Shown: in pieces, positions 51,521 through 60,983 of the stretch
How positions within the stretch are numbered: the first letter of the stretch is position 1
How the letters are laid out: each line of letters opens with the position of its first letter
The notes under the pieces: model-generated
Told to the model about the DNA's origin: nothing
The model's database searches: none
Seen by the model: the letters and a program-made list of their open reading frames with translations, nothing else
Position numbers and translations under genes: made by a program
Source of the DNA: Roseibium aggregatum IAM 12614
GTDB taxonomy: Bacteria > Pseudomonadota > Alphaproteobacteria > Rhizobiales > Stappiaceae
Length of the DNA: 64,000 bases
Direction of reading: 5' to 3'
Assembly (NCBI RefSeq): GCF_000168975.1
Contig: NZ_AAUW01000005.1
Coordinates: 62,001-126,000 of the forward strand

Positions 51521-52423
51521 TCATTCGGTGAGGCGGTAACGGGCGGTAAGCGGCAGCTCCGGGCTGGCTTCGACACGGCCACGGTTTGCCAGATCTTCCA
51601 GATGCGCGAAGACCGACAGACCTGCCGCGGGATGCAGCGCAGGATCGACGGCGGCATAAAGCACCGAAACGATTTCCGGGATCGATCTTTCACCTTTCGC
51701 CAGTTCTCGCAGGATGGAAGCTTCCCGGTCGAGCCGGTGGCGCTTCAGATCGCGGACGTAGTCAAGCGAGTTGCGAACCATGCCGCCATGCCCGGGCAGA
51801 TAGATATCTTCCGTGCGGGCCAGCAATTTGTCGACGGAGGCCATATAATCCCGCATGCTGCCGTCAGGCGGTGCGACCACCGATGTCGACCAGCCCATGA
51901 CATGATCCGCTGACAGCAGAACCGGTTCGCCGGTGAGCGTAAAGCACAGATGGTTGGAGGTGTGGCCGGGGGTGGCGACGGTTTCCAGCGAAATGCCGGC
52001 AGCCTCGAATACCTCGCCGTCTTCCAGCAATCTGTCGGGTGCATAGTCCTTGTCCCCGCTGGCATCGAGCGGGTTGACCTCGTTTTCCAGAAGCGCACGC
52101 GCCGGCCGGTGCGGCCCGCATCCGAGGATCTCTGCCCCCGTCCGTTCTTTCAAAAGCCGCGCGCCCGGTGAATGATCCACATGCGTATGCGTCACCAGGA
52201 TTGCCTCGATTGTGGCGCCTTGTGCCGCCTTCAGGATGGTCTCGACCTGGCCTTCCAGGGCAGGTCCTGGATCGACACAGATCAGCCGGTTGGTCCCCAG
52301 AAGATAACTGTTGGTGCCGTGAAAGGTGAAAGGTCCCGGATTGTTCACCGTCAGCCGGCGCACGCCTGGCATCAGTTCGACGGCGGTTCCATATTGCGGA
52401 TCGAACGCGCGATCGTGCTTCAT
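51521..52423 (-). CDS. MBL-fold metallo-hydrolase (LACTB2/glyoxalase II-like)
   Basis: A 300-residue metallo-beta-lactamase-fold protein. The dinuclear metal motif is THTHVDHSPGA at about residues 78-88, with later ligand histidines in ATPGHTSNHLCF and a metal Asp/His in LLSADHVMGWS and LPGHGGMVRN. A C-terminal winged-helix domain (about 220-290, EREAS-type RILRELAKGERSIPEIVSVLYA) fits the LACTB2-like RNase/hydrolase group. Substrate unknown. GGAGACAAC precedes the ATG at 52423. Confidence 0.87.
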   Translation of the reverse strand: MKHDRAFDPQYGTAVELMPGVRRLTVNNPGPFTFHGTNSYLLGTNRLICVDPGPALEGQVETILKAAQGATIEAILVTHTHVDHSPGARLLKERTGAEILGCGPHRPARALLENEVNPLDASGDKDYAPDRLLEDGEVFEAAGISLETVATPGHTSNHLCFTLTGEPVLLSADHVMGWSTSVVAPPDGSMRDYMASVDKLLARTEDIYLPGHGGMVRNSLDYVRDLKRHRLDREASILRELAKGERSIPEIVSVLYAAVDPALHPAAGLSVFAHLEDLANRGRVEASPELPLTARYRLTE

Positions 52424-52595
52424 GTTGTCTCCGGTTCGTTGTTGCGAGCAGGCAAGTGTCTTGGCGGTATCCGGGTGAAACTGCACGTCATGTATCTGAC
52501 GTTTGAATCGGCTAGGGAAGCGCTACTTTGCCAAGCCGGGCCTAAATGTGAAACAGTGCGTTTGGGGTTGGAATGAACGAATTTGACGGAAAAAA

Positions 52596-53081
52596 ATGAC
52601 AAATGACACCGAGTGCCGGGTCGAAGGCATCTTGAATCTCCCACGAGCTCAGGCGTTTTCACTGTTTGTCGACCGGCTCGACCTGTGGTGGACCTCTCCA
52701 TTCAAGAATGCGGGAGACGGCAAGGTGGAGGCGGGGATCGATCCTTATGCCGGCGGAAGCTGCTATGAGATCGACGCCGGCGGGCAGCACAGGGTGTGGG
52801 GAACCGTCCTGTCTCTGGAGCCTCCACTCTACGTCCGCCTTGCCTGGCAGGTCAGCCGCGATGGCGAGGAAGTCCCGGATCCTGCAACTGCAAGCCGTGT
52901 CATGGTCAACTTCCGAGAAGCGGGAGACAGCACGCGGCTGGAAATCGTCCATAGCGAGTTTCTAAGGCATGGCGAAGCCGGGGCGGAGTATCTGGAACGC
53001 ATGCGTCAAGCTGATGGCTGGCCGCGCATTGTGGACAATCTGAAGGCGGCCGCCAGGCATCCCTTGCCAAAAAGCCGCTGA
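52596..53081 (+). CDS. SRPBCC (AHSA1/START-like) domain protein
   Basis: A 161-residue helix-grip protein: FVDRLDLWWTSPFKN and DPYAGGSCYEIDAGGQHRVWGTVLSLEPPLYVRLAWQVS form the sheet, and EYLERMRQADGWPRIVDNLKAAA the long C-terminal helix. AHSA1-like proteins bind hydrophobic ligands or act as activators of toxin/antibiotic responses; no specific role is evident. It lies divergent from the MBL gene. Confidence 0.85.
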   Translation: MTNDTECRVEGILNLPRAQAFSLFVDRLDLWWTSPFKNAGDGKVEAGIDPYAGGSCYEIDAGGQHRVWGTVLSLEPPLYVRLAWQVSRDGEEVPDPATASRVMVNFREAGDSTRLEIVHSEFLRHGEAGAEYLERMRQADGWPRIVDNLKAAARHPLPKSR

Positions 53082-53328
53082 CCGGCAGGGTTGCGCGCGG
53101 CGACGGTTCCCGGCCTTGCAAGCTGAAACCGGGCACCGTCTTCCGGCACTGCTGAGTGCGCTTTCAGGAAAGTCTTTTTTTGTCGCTTGGATGACATGTT
53201 TTCCATGTTAGGGGAGTGCTTCCATGCTGCCCCGATCTCCCTATTCCGGCCTTGCGCATTTACTGAGACGTCGAAATAGTGTCTGCACTCGGGAGACCAA
53301 CCGCTGAAACGAATCCGCTCGACAGGCC

Positions 53329-54684
53329 ATGACCCAACCGCCTTCGCCAATCGAAGAGCCCGCTGAAGATCGGCAGGCCGCATCGCCCCTGACCAGACTC
53401 GGCGAAGCCCGCTGGATTCTGCTGTTCGCGTTTGCTGCCATCACCGGTGCGGTCGTCTTGCACGAAGTGCCGTTGACGACGGGACTGCTGGTCATGGCGG
53501 CAATGGTTGTCGTCGCCTGTTTCGTTCCCCGCAAGTCATCGAGCCGCAGGGTCAAGCTGAATGCGCAGCGGGAAATCCGCAGGATGTGGCCGGGCACGGG
53601 CATGAAGGTCACCGTTGATGCCCTGCCAACCCCCTGTTTCGTTGCCGACGGGCGGGGCATCACCCGCTATGTCAACAAGCCGGCCCTGTCGATTTATGAA
53701 GGCGTGAAACCCGGTGATCCTCTGTCCTTCTCGCTGCGCGCGCCTTCGCTGCTGGAAGCGTTCGACCGTGTCTGCGCCACCGGTGAAGCAGAGAAGATAA
53801 GCTGGATCGAGAAGGTGCCGACCGAAACCTGGTACGAGGCCCATATCTCGCCGATCTACATGCCCGGCAGCGGTGTGCAGGAAAAGGTTCCGAAGCTGCC
53901 GGACTTCATTCTGGTGGTGATCCAGGATCTGACCGAGAACCGCCGGCTGGAACGCATGCGCACGGATTTTGTCGCCAATGCCAGCCATGAACTGCGTACG
54001 CCACTGGCCTCGCTGACAGGCTTTATCGAAACCTTGCAGGGGCCCGCCCGCAACGACCCGGACGCGCGCGACAGGTTCCTGTCGATCATGCTGGACCAGG
54101 CCGGGCGGATGCGCCGGCTGATCGACGACATCCTGTCCCTGTCACGGATTGAGCTGAAGGCCCATGTCCGTCCCGCGAATGAGGTCGATCTGTCGGAGAT
54201 CGTGCGGCACACGGCCGATGCGCTGTCGCCGCTTGCCTCCGACATGGGTGTCGAGATCCGGCTCCAGCTTCCGGAAACGCCGGTGCGGATAAAGGGGGAC
54301 CGGGACGAGCTTATCCAGGTGACGGAAAACCTGATCGAGAACGCGTTGAAATACGGTCACGACGGCAAGTTTGTTGACGTTGGCCTTTCGAAGCCGGCCG
54401 CGCCTCAGGACGCCTTGTCCTGGCAACTGTCGGTTCGCGATTACGGCGAGGGCATTCCGCGCGAACATCTGCCGCGCCTGACGGAGCGCTTCTACCGGGT
54501 CGATGTGGAATCGAGCCGGGCGATGAAAGGCACAGGCCTCGGACTTGCCATCGTAAAGCACATCCTGACGCGCCACCGCGGCCGGTTGGAAGTGGAAAGC
54601 GAACCGGGGCAGGGGGCGACGTTCAAGGTCAGTTTGCCTGCCACCGAGAACGCGGAAGGCCTGCCCGAGAAGATCTCTGCCTGA
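53329..54684 (+). CDS. phoR: Phosphate regulon sensor histidine kinase
   Basis: PhoR phosphorylates PhoB under phosphate limitation, controlled by PstSCAB and PhoU. The 451-residue product has two N-terminal helices (29-64), a PAS-like linker (95-205), the HisKA domain with His220 in ASHELRTPLASL, and the HATPase domain with N-box ENLIENALKYG, G1 DYGEGIP, F-box ERFYRVD and G2 GTGLGLAIVKHIL. It is first in the locus, 157 bases before the pstS-like gene. The gap before it has no clear Pho box. Confidence 0.96.
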   Translation: MTQPPSPIEEPAEDRQAASPLTRLGEARWILLFAFAAITGAVVLHEVPLTTGLLVMAAMVVVACFVPRKSSSRRVKLNAQREIRRMWPGTGMKVTVDALPTPCFVADGRGITRYVNKPALSIYEGVKPGDPLSFSLRAPSLLEAFDRVCATGEAEKISWIEKVPTETWYEAHISPIYMPGSGVQEKVPKLPDFILVVIQDLTENRRLERMRTDFVANASHELRTPLASLTGFIETLQGPARNDPDARDRFLSIMLDQAGRMRRLIDDILSLSRIELKAHVRPANEVDLSEIVRHTADALSPLASDMGVEIRLQLPETPVRIKGDRDELIQVTENLIENALKYGHDGKFVDVGLSKPAAPQDALSWQLSVRDYGEGIPREHLPRLTERFYRVDVESSRAMKGTGLGLAIVKHILTRHRGRLEVESEPGQGATFKVSLPATENAEGLPEKISA

Positions 54685-54841
54685 AACCGCGCAGTCGACT
54701 GTCGTATTCCTGAGACGGGAGGCTGCTAGAGGATTGCCCCAGTAAGATCGGAACAGTCTTTTGTGACCGGCAAGGCGATCCGCCGGGAGGAATACCCGGT
54801 GTTCCGGATCGCGCCCGCATTATTCGTCCAGGAGTTTTGAC

Positions 54842-55864
54842 GTGCCGATATGTTTTTCTGCTCGCGCTGCCTTGTGTGGTCTTTTCTGCCTGGTGTCTCT
54901 GAGCGCCGAAGCGCGCGACCGATTGCTTATTGTCGGTTCGTCCACGGTGTTTCCCTTTTCAACCGCGGTCGCGGAAGCAGTCGGCAACAGCGGTATGAAG
55001 TTCCCGATTGTCGAATCCACAGGGTCCGGTGCGGGGTTTGCGCTGTTCTGCAGTGGCGTCGGCGAACACACGCCGGACATCACCAACGCCTCCAGGCGCA
55101 TGAAGGCGCCGGAACTGGAAACCTGCCACGCCAACGGTGTTACGCCTGTCGAAGTGCAAATCGGTTATGACGGCATCGTCCTGGCCAATTCACGCAAGGG
55201 GCCGAAGTTCACCCTGACGGTCGAGCAGATCTTCGAGGCGCTGGCGGAGAAGCTGCCAGAGAAGCAGCCAGGGAAGCTTCCGGCGAACGGGCAACTTGTC
55301 GACAATCCAAACCTCGCCTGGTCGGATATCGACGCCACGTTGCCGCAGGAAAAGATCGAGGTGCTGGGGCCGCCGCCAACGTCCGGAACCCGTGACGCCT
55401 TCGAGGAACTTGTCATGGAAGAGGGCTGCAAGGCAGTCAAGGATCTGGAGAAGGGCGGCTGCACCCGGATACGTCGGGACGGCAGCTTTGTGGAGGCCGG
55501 CGAAAATGACGACCTGATCGTCGGCGCGCTGGAAGCCAATCCCGTAACGGTCGGTATCTTCGGCTATTCCTTCCTGATGCAGAACCGAGACAAGATCCAG
55601 AGTGTCGGCGTCAACGGGGTCGAGCCGACGTTCGAAAAAATTGCATCTGGCGAATATCCGGTGTCCCGTCCGCTGTTTTTCTACATCAAGAAGGAACACG
55701 TCGGCCTTATTCCAGGCATGGAGGCGTATATATCCGCCTTCACCAGCGACGAAGCCTGGGGCGATGACGGTTACCTGGCGGGCAAGGGACTGATTCCCCT
55801 GTCTGCGGAAAAACGCAGGCAGCAAGCTGCCGAGGCGCAGGCGCTTCCGGCCCTGCATCTCTGA
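54842..55864 (+). CDS. PstS-like phosphate-binding protein, paralogue 2
   Basis: A 340-residue periplasmic binding protein paralogous to the main PstS. It starts at GTG 54842 after CCAGGAG and has a short signal peptide (ending LSAEARDR). The phosphate-site segments IVGSSTVFPF, ESTGSGAGFALFCSG, ITNASRRMK and PPTSGTRDAFEEL are kept. It differs by an inserted Lys/Pro-rich loop (EKLPEKQPGKLPANG, about residues 142-156) and lacks the strong codon bias of the neighbour. It may bind phosphate with different affinity or another oxyanion. Confidence 0.88.
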   Translation: MPICFSARAALCGLFCLVSLSAEARDRLLIVGSSTVFPFSTAVAEAVGNSGMKFPIVESTGSGAGFALFCSGVGEHTPDITNASRRMKAPELETCHANGVTPVEVQIGYDGIVLANSRKGPKFTLTVEQIFEALAEKLPEKQPGKLPANGQLVDNPNLAWSDIDATLPQEKIEVLGPPPTSGTRDAFEELVMEEGCKAVKDLEKGGCTRIRRDGSFVEAGENDDLIVGALEANPVTVGIFGYSFLMQNRDKIQSVGVNGVEPTFEKIASGEYPVSRPLFFYIKKEHVGLIPGMEAYISAFTSDEAWGDDGYLAGKGLIPLSAEKRRQQAAEAQALPALHL

Positions 55865-56088
55865 TCTGCCGATACCTGATCGCGTAACCGTAACTGGCCG
55901 TCACGGAAGGTGCCGCAGAGCATGCCTGATCGTGTCTGAGAGGGCAGGCTGACTAAAAAGCGTCACTGCCAACTTTGCCGATGCAGGTGAGAGACGCACA
56001 CTGTGCACTCTGACGCCTGTTTTTGTGACTGGCTGCGACACAAAACCGTCAAGGAGCGGTTTTTATCGAGCAATTTCAATTGCTTAAA
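55865..56088. other. Intergenic sequence before the pstS Pho boxes
   Basis: No gene is seen in these 224 bases. The stretch near 56019-56050 repeats motifs such as TGTGACTGGCTGCGACACAA, and a weaker GTCA-like run precedes the Pho boxes. It may contain the end of the paralogue transcript, but no clear hairpin terminator is visible. Confidence 0.4.
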
Positions 56089-56128
56089 TTGTCACAAAAC
56101 TGAAAAGGAACTGTCATAGAACTCTCAT
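56089..56128 (+). promoter_or_regulatory. Tandem Pho boxes (four 11-bp-spaced repeats) upstream of pstS
   Basis: Four 7-base repeats start at 56089, 56100, 56111 and 56122, exactly 11 bases apart: TTGTCAC, CTGAAAA, CTGTCAT, CTCTCAT, with AAAA, GGAA and AGAA between. The last pair, CTGTCATAGAACTCTCAT, is close to the Escherichia coli Pho box. Two PhoB dimers could bind. A -10 such as TAGGTT (56139-56144) follows at suitable distance. PhoB is the phosphate-starvation activator encoded at the end of the locus. Confidence 0.85.
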
Positions 56129-56215
56129 CCGTGGAGCCTAGGTTCCCCGCATCGCTCGTGCAGATCAAAGCGCGGTGATCATCTAGAAACCTTGACATTC
56201 AAAGGGAGTGGTCAA

Positions 56216-57256
56216 GTGAAATTTACGACCCTCGTTAGCGCAACTGCTCTTGCCGTTGCTTCCACTGCATTCGTTGGTTCGGCTCAGGCCCGCGACCAGG
56301 TGCAGATTGCTGGTTCTTCCACGGTTCTTCCTTATGCTTCCATCGTTGCTGAGGCATTTGGCGAAAACACCGACTTCCCGACCCCGGTTGTCGAGTCCGG
56401 CGGCTCCTCTGCAGGTCTGAAGAAATTCTGCACCGGTGTTGGTGAAAACACCATCGACATCGCAAACGCTTCCCGCGCTATCCGCGAGAAGGAAATCAAG
56501 GCTTGTGCCGAAGCTGGCGTGAAAGACATCATCGAAGTCCGTATCGGCTACGATGGCATCGTCTTCGCTTCCCAGAAAGACGGCCCGGCTTTCAACGAAT
56601 TCACCCAGGTGCAGTGGTTCAACGCTCTGTCCCCGAAAGTCCTGAAGGACGGCCAGATCGTCGACAACCCGTACACCAAGTGGTCGGAAGTTGATGCTTC
56701 CCTGCCGGACGCAGAAATCGCTGCTTTCATTCCGGGAACCAAGCACGGCACCCGTGAAGTGTTCGAAGAAAAAGTTCTGGCTGTCGGCTGTGAAGAATCC
56801 GGCGCTCTGAAGGCCATGATCGACGGCGGCATGTCCGAAGACGACGCAGAAGATGCTTGCATCGCAGTTCGCACCGACGGCAAGTCTGTCGACATCGACG
56901 GCGACTACACCGAGACCCTGGCCCGCATCGACTCCAACCCGAACGGCGTTGGCGTATTCGGTCTGGCGTTCTACGAAAACAACACCGACAAGCTCAAAGT
57001 GGCAACCATGGCCGGCGTTGCTCCGTCCACTGAAACCATCGCTGCTGGTGAGTATCCGGTTTCCCGTCCGCTGTTCTTCTACATCAAGAAGGCACACATC
57101 GGCGTGATCCCGGGCCTGAAAGAATACGCTCAGTTCTTCGTTTCCGACGAAATCGCTGGCCCTGACGGCCCGCTGGCCCAGTATGGCCTGGTTTCCGATC
57201 CGGAGCTGGCTGCTACTCAGGCTTCCATCGAAGCCGAAGAAACGATGGGCAACTAA
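56216..57256 (+). CDS. pstS: Phosphate ABC transporter substrate-binding protein
   Basis: PstS captures phosphate in the periplasm and hands it to PstCA. The 346-residue precursor has a signal peptide (ALAVASTAFVGSAQA) and phosphate-site segments IAGSSTVLPYA, ESGGSSAGLKKFC, IANASRAIREKE and PGTKHGTREVFEEKV. I use GTG at 56216 with GGGAG 7 bases upstream. Codon use strongly favours GCT, GTT and GAA, unlike its neighbours, which suggests very high expression. An intrinsic terminator lies directly after it. Confidence 0.96.
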   Translation: MKFTTLVSATALAVASTAFVGSAQARDQVQIAGSSTVLPYASIVAEAFGENTDFPTPVVESGGSSAGLKKFCTGVGENTIDIANASRAIREKEIKACAEAGVKDIIEVRIGYDGIVFASQKDGPAFNEFTQVQWFNALSPKVLKDGQIVDNPYTKWSEVDASLPDAEIAAFIPGTKHGTREVFEEKVLAVGCEESGALKAMIDGGMSEDDAEDACIAVRTDGKSVDIDGDYTETLARIDSNPNGVGVFGLAFYENNTDKLKVATMAGVAPSTETIAAGEYPVSRPLFFYIKKAHIGVIPGLKEYAQFFVSDEIAGPDGPLAQYGLVSDPELAATQASIEAEETMGN

Positions 57257-57269
57257 GCACATCTTTCCG

Positions 57270-57293
57270 AAAGGGCGGCTTCGGCCGCCCTTT
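57270..57293 (+). terminator. Intrinsic terminator with UUCG loop between pstS and pstC
   Basis: AAAGGGCGGC-TTCG-GCCGCCCTTT is a perfect 10-bp stem capped by a stable UUCG tetraloop, then CTTTCTTCTTTG. It lies 14 bases after the pstS stop and only 29 bases before pstC. Partial read-through would yield much PstS and little permease, as the transporter needs. Confidence 0.9.
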
Positions 57294-57321
57294 CTTTCTT
57301 CTTTGCCGGTTGGGTCGCCCT

Positions 57322-58791
57322 ATGTCACTTCCCTATATTCTTATTGCGCTGCTGGTACTGGCTGTCGCCGGATACATAGTCGGCCGCGGAAAAGCGTTAA
57401 GTTCTGCTGGAGGGGATTCGCGAGAGCTCCATTCCCTGCCCGGCTACTACGGCTGGAACGTCGTCGTTTCGATACTGGTTCCCGCCCTCCTGCTGCTCAT
57501 TGCGTGGTTGATCATCCAGCCGATCGTTCTGGACAGTCAGGTATCTTCCAAGATTTCCGAAGAGACCATCGCCGCAAGCTCGCTCGATCTCATCATGAGC
57601 GACGTCGTGCGTGTTGCTGAAGGTCTCGACCTTGCCGTTTCTCAGGGCGTTATGTCGGCCGATATGGCGTCCTCCATCCGGACCGAGCTGACTGACGTGC
57701 GCAGCCGTCTCGGCGAGATCGGTGTTGCGCTCGGGTCCGAGGTGACCGCCGAAACGCTACGGGCCGCACAGACCTACCGCAGCATTTCCGGCACTGGCCT
57801 GCTGCTGCGGTCCATCGCCGTTCTGGCTGCCGGTCTGATCGGTTTCGCCGTCGGTGTGATGCGCACCAACAAGGATTTCCGTGCCCGCAATGTGGTGGAA
57901 ACGGTTGTCCGCTACATCCTGATCGCCGCGGCCTCCATCGCCATCCTGACGACTGTCGGCATCGTGCTGTCGCTGATCTTCAACACGGTCGAGTTCTTCC
58001 GGCTCTATCCGGCCGCGGACTTCTTCTTTGGCCTGACCTGGGCGCCGAGCTTCGGTGGCGGATCGGAGCTAGGCATCGTGCCGCTGATCTGGGCGACCAT
58101 GTATATTTCCCTGATCGCGCTCGCCGTTGCCGTCCCCATCGGCCTGTTCGCCGCAATTTACCTCTCCGAATATGCAACGTCGCACGTGCGTGCCGTCGCG
58201 AAGCCTTTACTTGAGATCCTGGCCGGTATCCCGACCATCGTTTACGGCCTCTTCGCGCTGCTGACGGTCGGCCCGCTCCTGATGAATGTCTTCGGCTCCG
58301 GTGGTGCGCTCGGCGTAAGCTGGATGTCCGGTGCTTCCTCGGTGTTCACCGCGGGTGCCGTCATGGGCATCATGCTGATCCCCTTCGTCAGCTCGCTCTC
58401 CGACGACATCATCAACGCCGTGCCTCAGGCCATGCGTGACGGCTCGCTCGGCCTTGGCGCGACCCATTCGGAAACCGTGAAGCAGGTCATTCTGCCGGCG
58501 GCTCTGCCGGGCATCGTCGGCGCTATCCTGCTGGCGGCCTCGCGTGCCATCGGTGAAACCATGATCGTTGTTCTGGGCGCAGGCGCAGCCGCCCGGCTCA
58601 GCATGAACCCGCTCGAAGCGATGACCACCGTGACCGCGAAGATCGTCAGCCAGCTCACCGGCGATGCCGACTTTGCCTCCCCGGAAGCCCTGGTCGCCTT
58701 TGCGCTCGGCATGACCCTGTTCGTCGTGACCCTGGGGCTCAACATCGTCGCGCTCTACATCGTGCGCAAATATCGGGAGCAGTACGACTAA
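57322..58791 (+). CDS. pstC: Phosphate ABC transporter permease
   Basis: One of two membrane subunits of the high-affinity phosphate importer. The 489-residue product is long for PstC; the first 200 residues hold extra helices and a periplasmic-type loop (ISEETIAASSLDLIMSDVVRVAEGLD), as in the alphaproteobacterial subtype. The core permease follows, with YLSEYATSHVRAVAKPLLEILAGIPTIVYG and the EAA loop APQAMRDGSLGLGATHSETVKQVILPAALPGIVG (here VPQAMRDG). ATG at 57322 is preferred to TTG at 57310. Stop and next start share a base (TAATG). Confidence 0.95.
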   Translation: MSLPYILIALLVLAVAGYIVGRGKALSSAGGDSRELHSLPGYYGWNVVVSILVPALLLLIAWLIIQPIVLDSQVSSKISEETIAASSLDLIMSDVVRVAEGLDLAVSQGVMSADMASSIRTELTDVRSRLGEIGVALGSEVTAETLRAAQTYRSISGTGLLLRSIAVLAAGLIGFAVGVMRTNKDFRARNVVETVVRYILIAAASIAILTTVGIVLSLIFNTVEFFRLYPAADFFFGLTWAPSFGGGSELGIVPLIWATMYISLIALAVAVPIGLFAAIYLSEYATSHVRAVAKPLLEILAGIPTIVYGLFALLTVGPLLMNVFGSGGALGVSWMSGASSVFTAGAVMGIMLIPFVSSLSDDIINAVPQAMRDGSLGLGATHSETVKQVILPAALPGIVGAILLAASRAIGETMIVVLGAGAAARLSMNPLEAMTTVTAKIVSQLTGDADFASPEALVAFALGMTLFVVTLGLNIVALYIVRKYREQYD

Positions 58792-60143
58792 TGACCGACA
58801 CGACCCTTACGCCTCCGTCGGGCAAGACCAGTGCTCCGACCCCGAACAAGATCACGTCGATCCTCGAACTCGATCCGCTGACCAAGAAGCGCAACGCCGC
58901 TGAAGCCCGCTTCAAGCTTTATGGCATAATCGCCATCGGCATCGGCCTGTTCTTCCTCGTCGCGCTGTTGTGGGCGATCCTCTCCAACGGTCTCGGTGCT
59001 TTCAGCCAGACCTTCGTCAAGGTGGATGTCCCGCTAAACCAGCAGCAGATTGATGACGCGGAAAAGTCGGTGGTCAAGACCTCCAAGTACCGGGCCATCA
59101 TCGACGACGCCTTCGCCAAGGAACTCGCCGGTGCCAACATCACCACCGAAATGTCGGCCAAGGACCTGCAGAAGCTGTTCTCGTCAGGCGCTGCCGCAAC
59201 GGTTCGTGACTATGCGCTTGCCAATCCGGACAAGGTCGGCACGACCGTCACCTTCGAACTGATCGCCTCTTCCCGTGTCGACGGTTACCTGAAGGGCCGC
59301 GTCAAGCGGGAAGACCTTGCCGAAGACAAGAACCTGGATGCGGCGCATCTGGATCTTGTCGATCAGATGAAGTCCGCCGGACTTCTGGAAAAGCGCTTCA
59401 ACTGGTCCTTCATCACCGGAACCGATGCGTCCGACAGCCGCCCGGAACAGGCCGGCATCGGGGCGTCAATGATCGGCTCGCTGTTCATGATGCTGGTGGT
59501 GCTGTTCCTGTCGCTGCCGATCGGTGTGGCCGCTTCCATTTACCTGGAAGAGTTCGCACCGCAGAACAAGTTCACCGATCTCATCGAGGTGAATATCTCC
59601 AACCTGGCTGCGGTGCCGTCCATCGTGTTCGGTATTCTCGGCCTTGCGGTGTTCATCCAGTTCATGCACCTGCCGCAATCCGCACCGCTGGTCGGTGGCC
59701 TGGTGCTGACGCTGATGACGCTGCCGACGATCATCATCTCCACCCGCGCTTCGCTGAAGGCCGTTCCGCCGAGCATCCGCGACGCGGCACTCGGGATCGG
59801 CGCATCCAAGATGCAGTCGATCTTCCACCACGTGCTGCCGCTGGCCATGCCGGGCATCCTGACCGGGACGATCATCGGTCTGGCGCAGGCCCTTGGGGAA
59901 ACCGCTCCGCTGCTGCTGATCGGGATGGTCGGCTTCATCGCCTCGAACTTCCCCGATGGTGTGGCAGCCGGTTTCTTCTCTCCGAACTCGGCCATGCCGG
60001 CCCAGATCTACGAATGGGCGAAACGCGCCGATCCGGCATTCTATGAGCGCGCATGGGGCGGGATCATCGTGCTGCTGGTGTTCCTCATGACCATGAACAT
60101 TATCGCTATCATCCTGCGCCGCAGGTTTGAGCGCCGCTGGTAA
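58791..60143 (+). CDS. pstA: Phosphate ABC transporter permease, DUF3333-type
   Basis: Partner permease of PstC, 450 residues. The long insert between the first helix and the core (about 65-200, [11 protein letters not shown] then [27 protein letters not shown]) is the DUF3333-like region seen in alphaproteobacterial PstA. The core has the [31 protein letters not shown] and EAA loop [34 protein letters not shown] (here [10 protein letters not shown]). It overlaps pstC by one base and precedes pstB by 11 bases. Confidence 0.95.
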   Translation: MTDTTLTPPSGKTSAPTPNKITSILELDPLTKKRNAAEARFKLYGIIAIGIGLFFLVALLWAILSNGLGAFSQTFVKVDVPLNQQQIDDAEKSVVKTSKYRAIIDDAFAKELAGANITTEMSAKDLQKLFSSGAAATVRDYALANPDKVGTTVTFELIASSRVDGYLKGRVKREDLAEDKNLDAAHLDLVDQMKSAGLLEKRFNWSFITGTDASDSRPEQAGIGASMIGSLFMMLVVLFLSLPIGVAASIYLEEFAPQNKFTDLIEVNISNLAAVPSIVFGILGLAVFIQFMHLPQSAPLVGGLVLTLMTLPTIIISTRASLKAVPPSIRDAALGIGASKMQSIFHHVLPLAMPGILTGTIIGLAQALGETAPLLLIGMVGFIASNFPDGVAAGFFSPNSAMPAQIYEWAKRADPAFYERAWGGIIVLLVFLMTMNIIAIILRRRFERRW

Positions 60144-60154
60144 GGATTGCTCCG

Positions 60155-60952
60155 ATGAACGAGATGCCGAATTTTGAACAGGCGAAAACCATGACCGAAA
60201 GCAAAATTTCCGCGAACAAGGTGCAGGTCTATTATGGCGATACGCACGCCATCAAGGACGTGGACATCGAAATCCAGCCGCGCTCCGTAACGGCCTTCAT
60301 CGGCCCGTCGGGATGTGGCAAGTCGACCTTCCTGCGCACGCTCAATCGCATGAACGACACCATCGACATCTGCCGTGTCGAGGGTTCGATCAAGATCGAC
60401 GGCGAGAATATCTACGATCCCAAGGTCGATCCGGTGCAGCTTCGCGCCAAGGTCGGCATGGTGTTCCAGAAGCCGAACCCGTTTCCGAAGTCGATCTACG
60501 ACAACATCGCCTACGGGCCGCGGATCCACGGCCTGTCCCGCAGCAAGGCCGAGCTGGATGAAATCGTAGCGTCCAGCCTGCAGAAGGCCGGTCTTTGGGA
60601 AGAAGTCAAAAACCGTCTGGACGAACCGGGTACCGGCATGTCGGGCGGTCAGCAGCAGCGTCTTTGCATCGCCCGTGCGATTGCCGTGAGCCCGGAAGTG
60701 ATCCTGATGGACGAACCGTGCTCGGCGCTTGACCCCATCGCGACCGCGAAGGTGGAAGAGTTGATCGACGAGCTGCGCGAAAACTTCACCATCGTGATTG
60801 TGACCCACTCGATGCAGCAGGCTGCCCGTGTGTCTCAGCGTACCGCGTTCTTCCACCTCGGTGTTCTGGTGGAGGAAGGTCTGACGGAGGACATCTTTAC
60901 CAATCCGAAGGACAAGCGTACGCAGGACTACATTACGGGCCGCTTCGGCTAA
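60155..60952 (+). CDS. pstB: Phosphate ABC transporter ATPase
   Basis: The 265-residue ATP-hydrolysing subunit. Walker [10 protein letters not shown] (about residue 49), Q-loop [11 protein letters not shown], signature [14 protein letters not shown], Walker [13 protein letters not shown], and the H-loop [15 protein letters not shown] are all present, with PstB-specific [11 protein letters not shown] (here [11 protein letters not shown]) near the start. The first ATG has AAGGA upstream; a second (60191) is less likely. phoU starts 31 bases later. Confidence 0.97.
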   Translation: MNEMPNFEQAKTMTESKISANKVQVYYGDTHAIKDVDIEIQPRSVTAFIGPSGCGKSTFLRTLNRMNDTIDICRVEGSIKIDGENIYDPKVDPVQLRAKVGMVFQKPNPFPKSIYDNIAYGPRIHGLSRSKAELDEIVASSLQKAGLWEEVKNRLDEPGTGMSGGQQQRLCIARAIAVSPEVILMDEPCSALDPIATAKVEELIDELRENFTIVIVTHSMQQAARVSQRTAFFHLGVLVEEGLTEDIFTNPKDKRTQDYITGRFG

Positions 60953-60983
60953 GCATTTATTAGGTTTCTGAAGGGGACACAGG

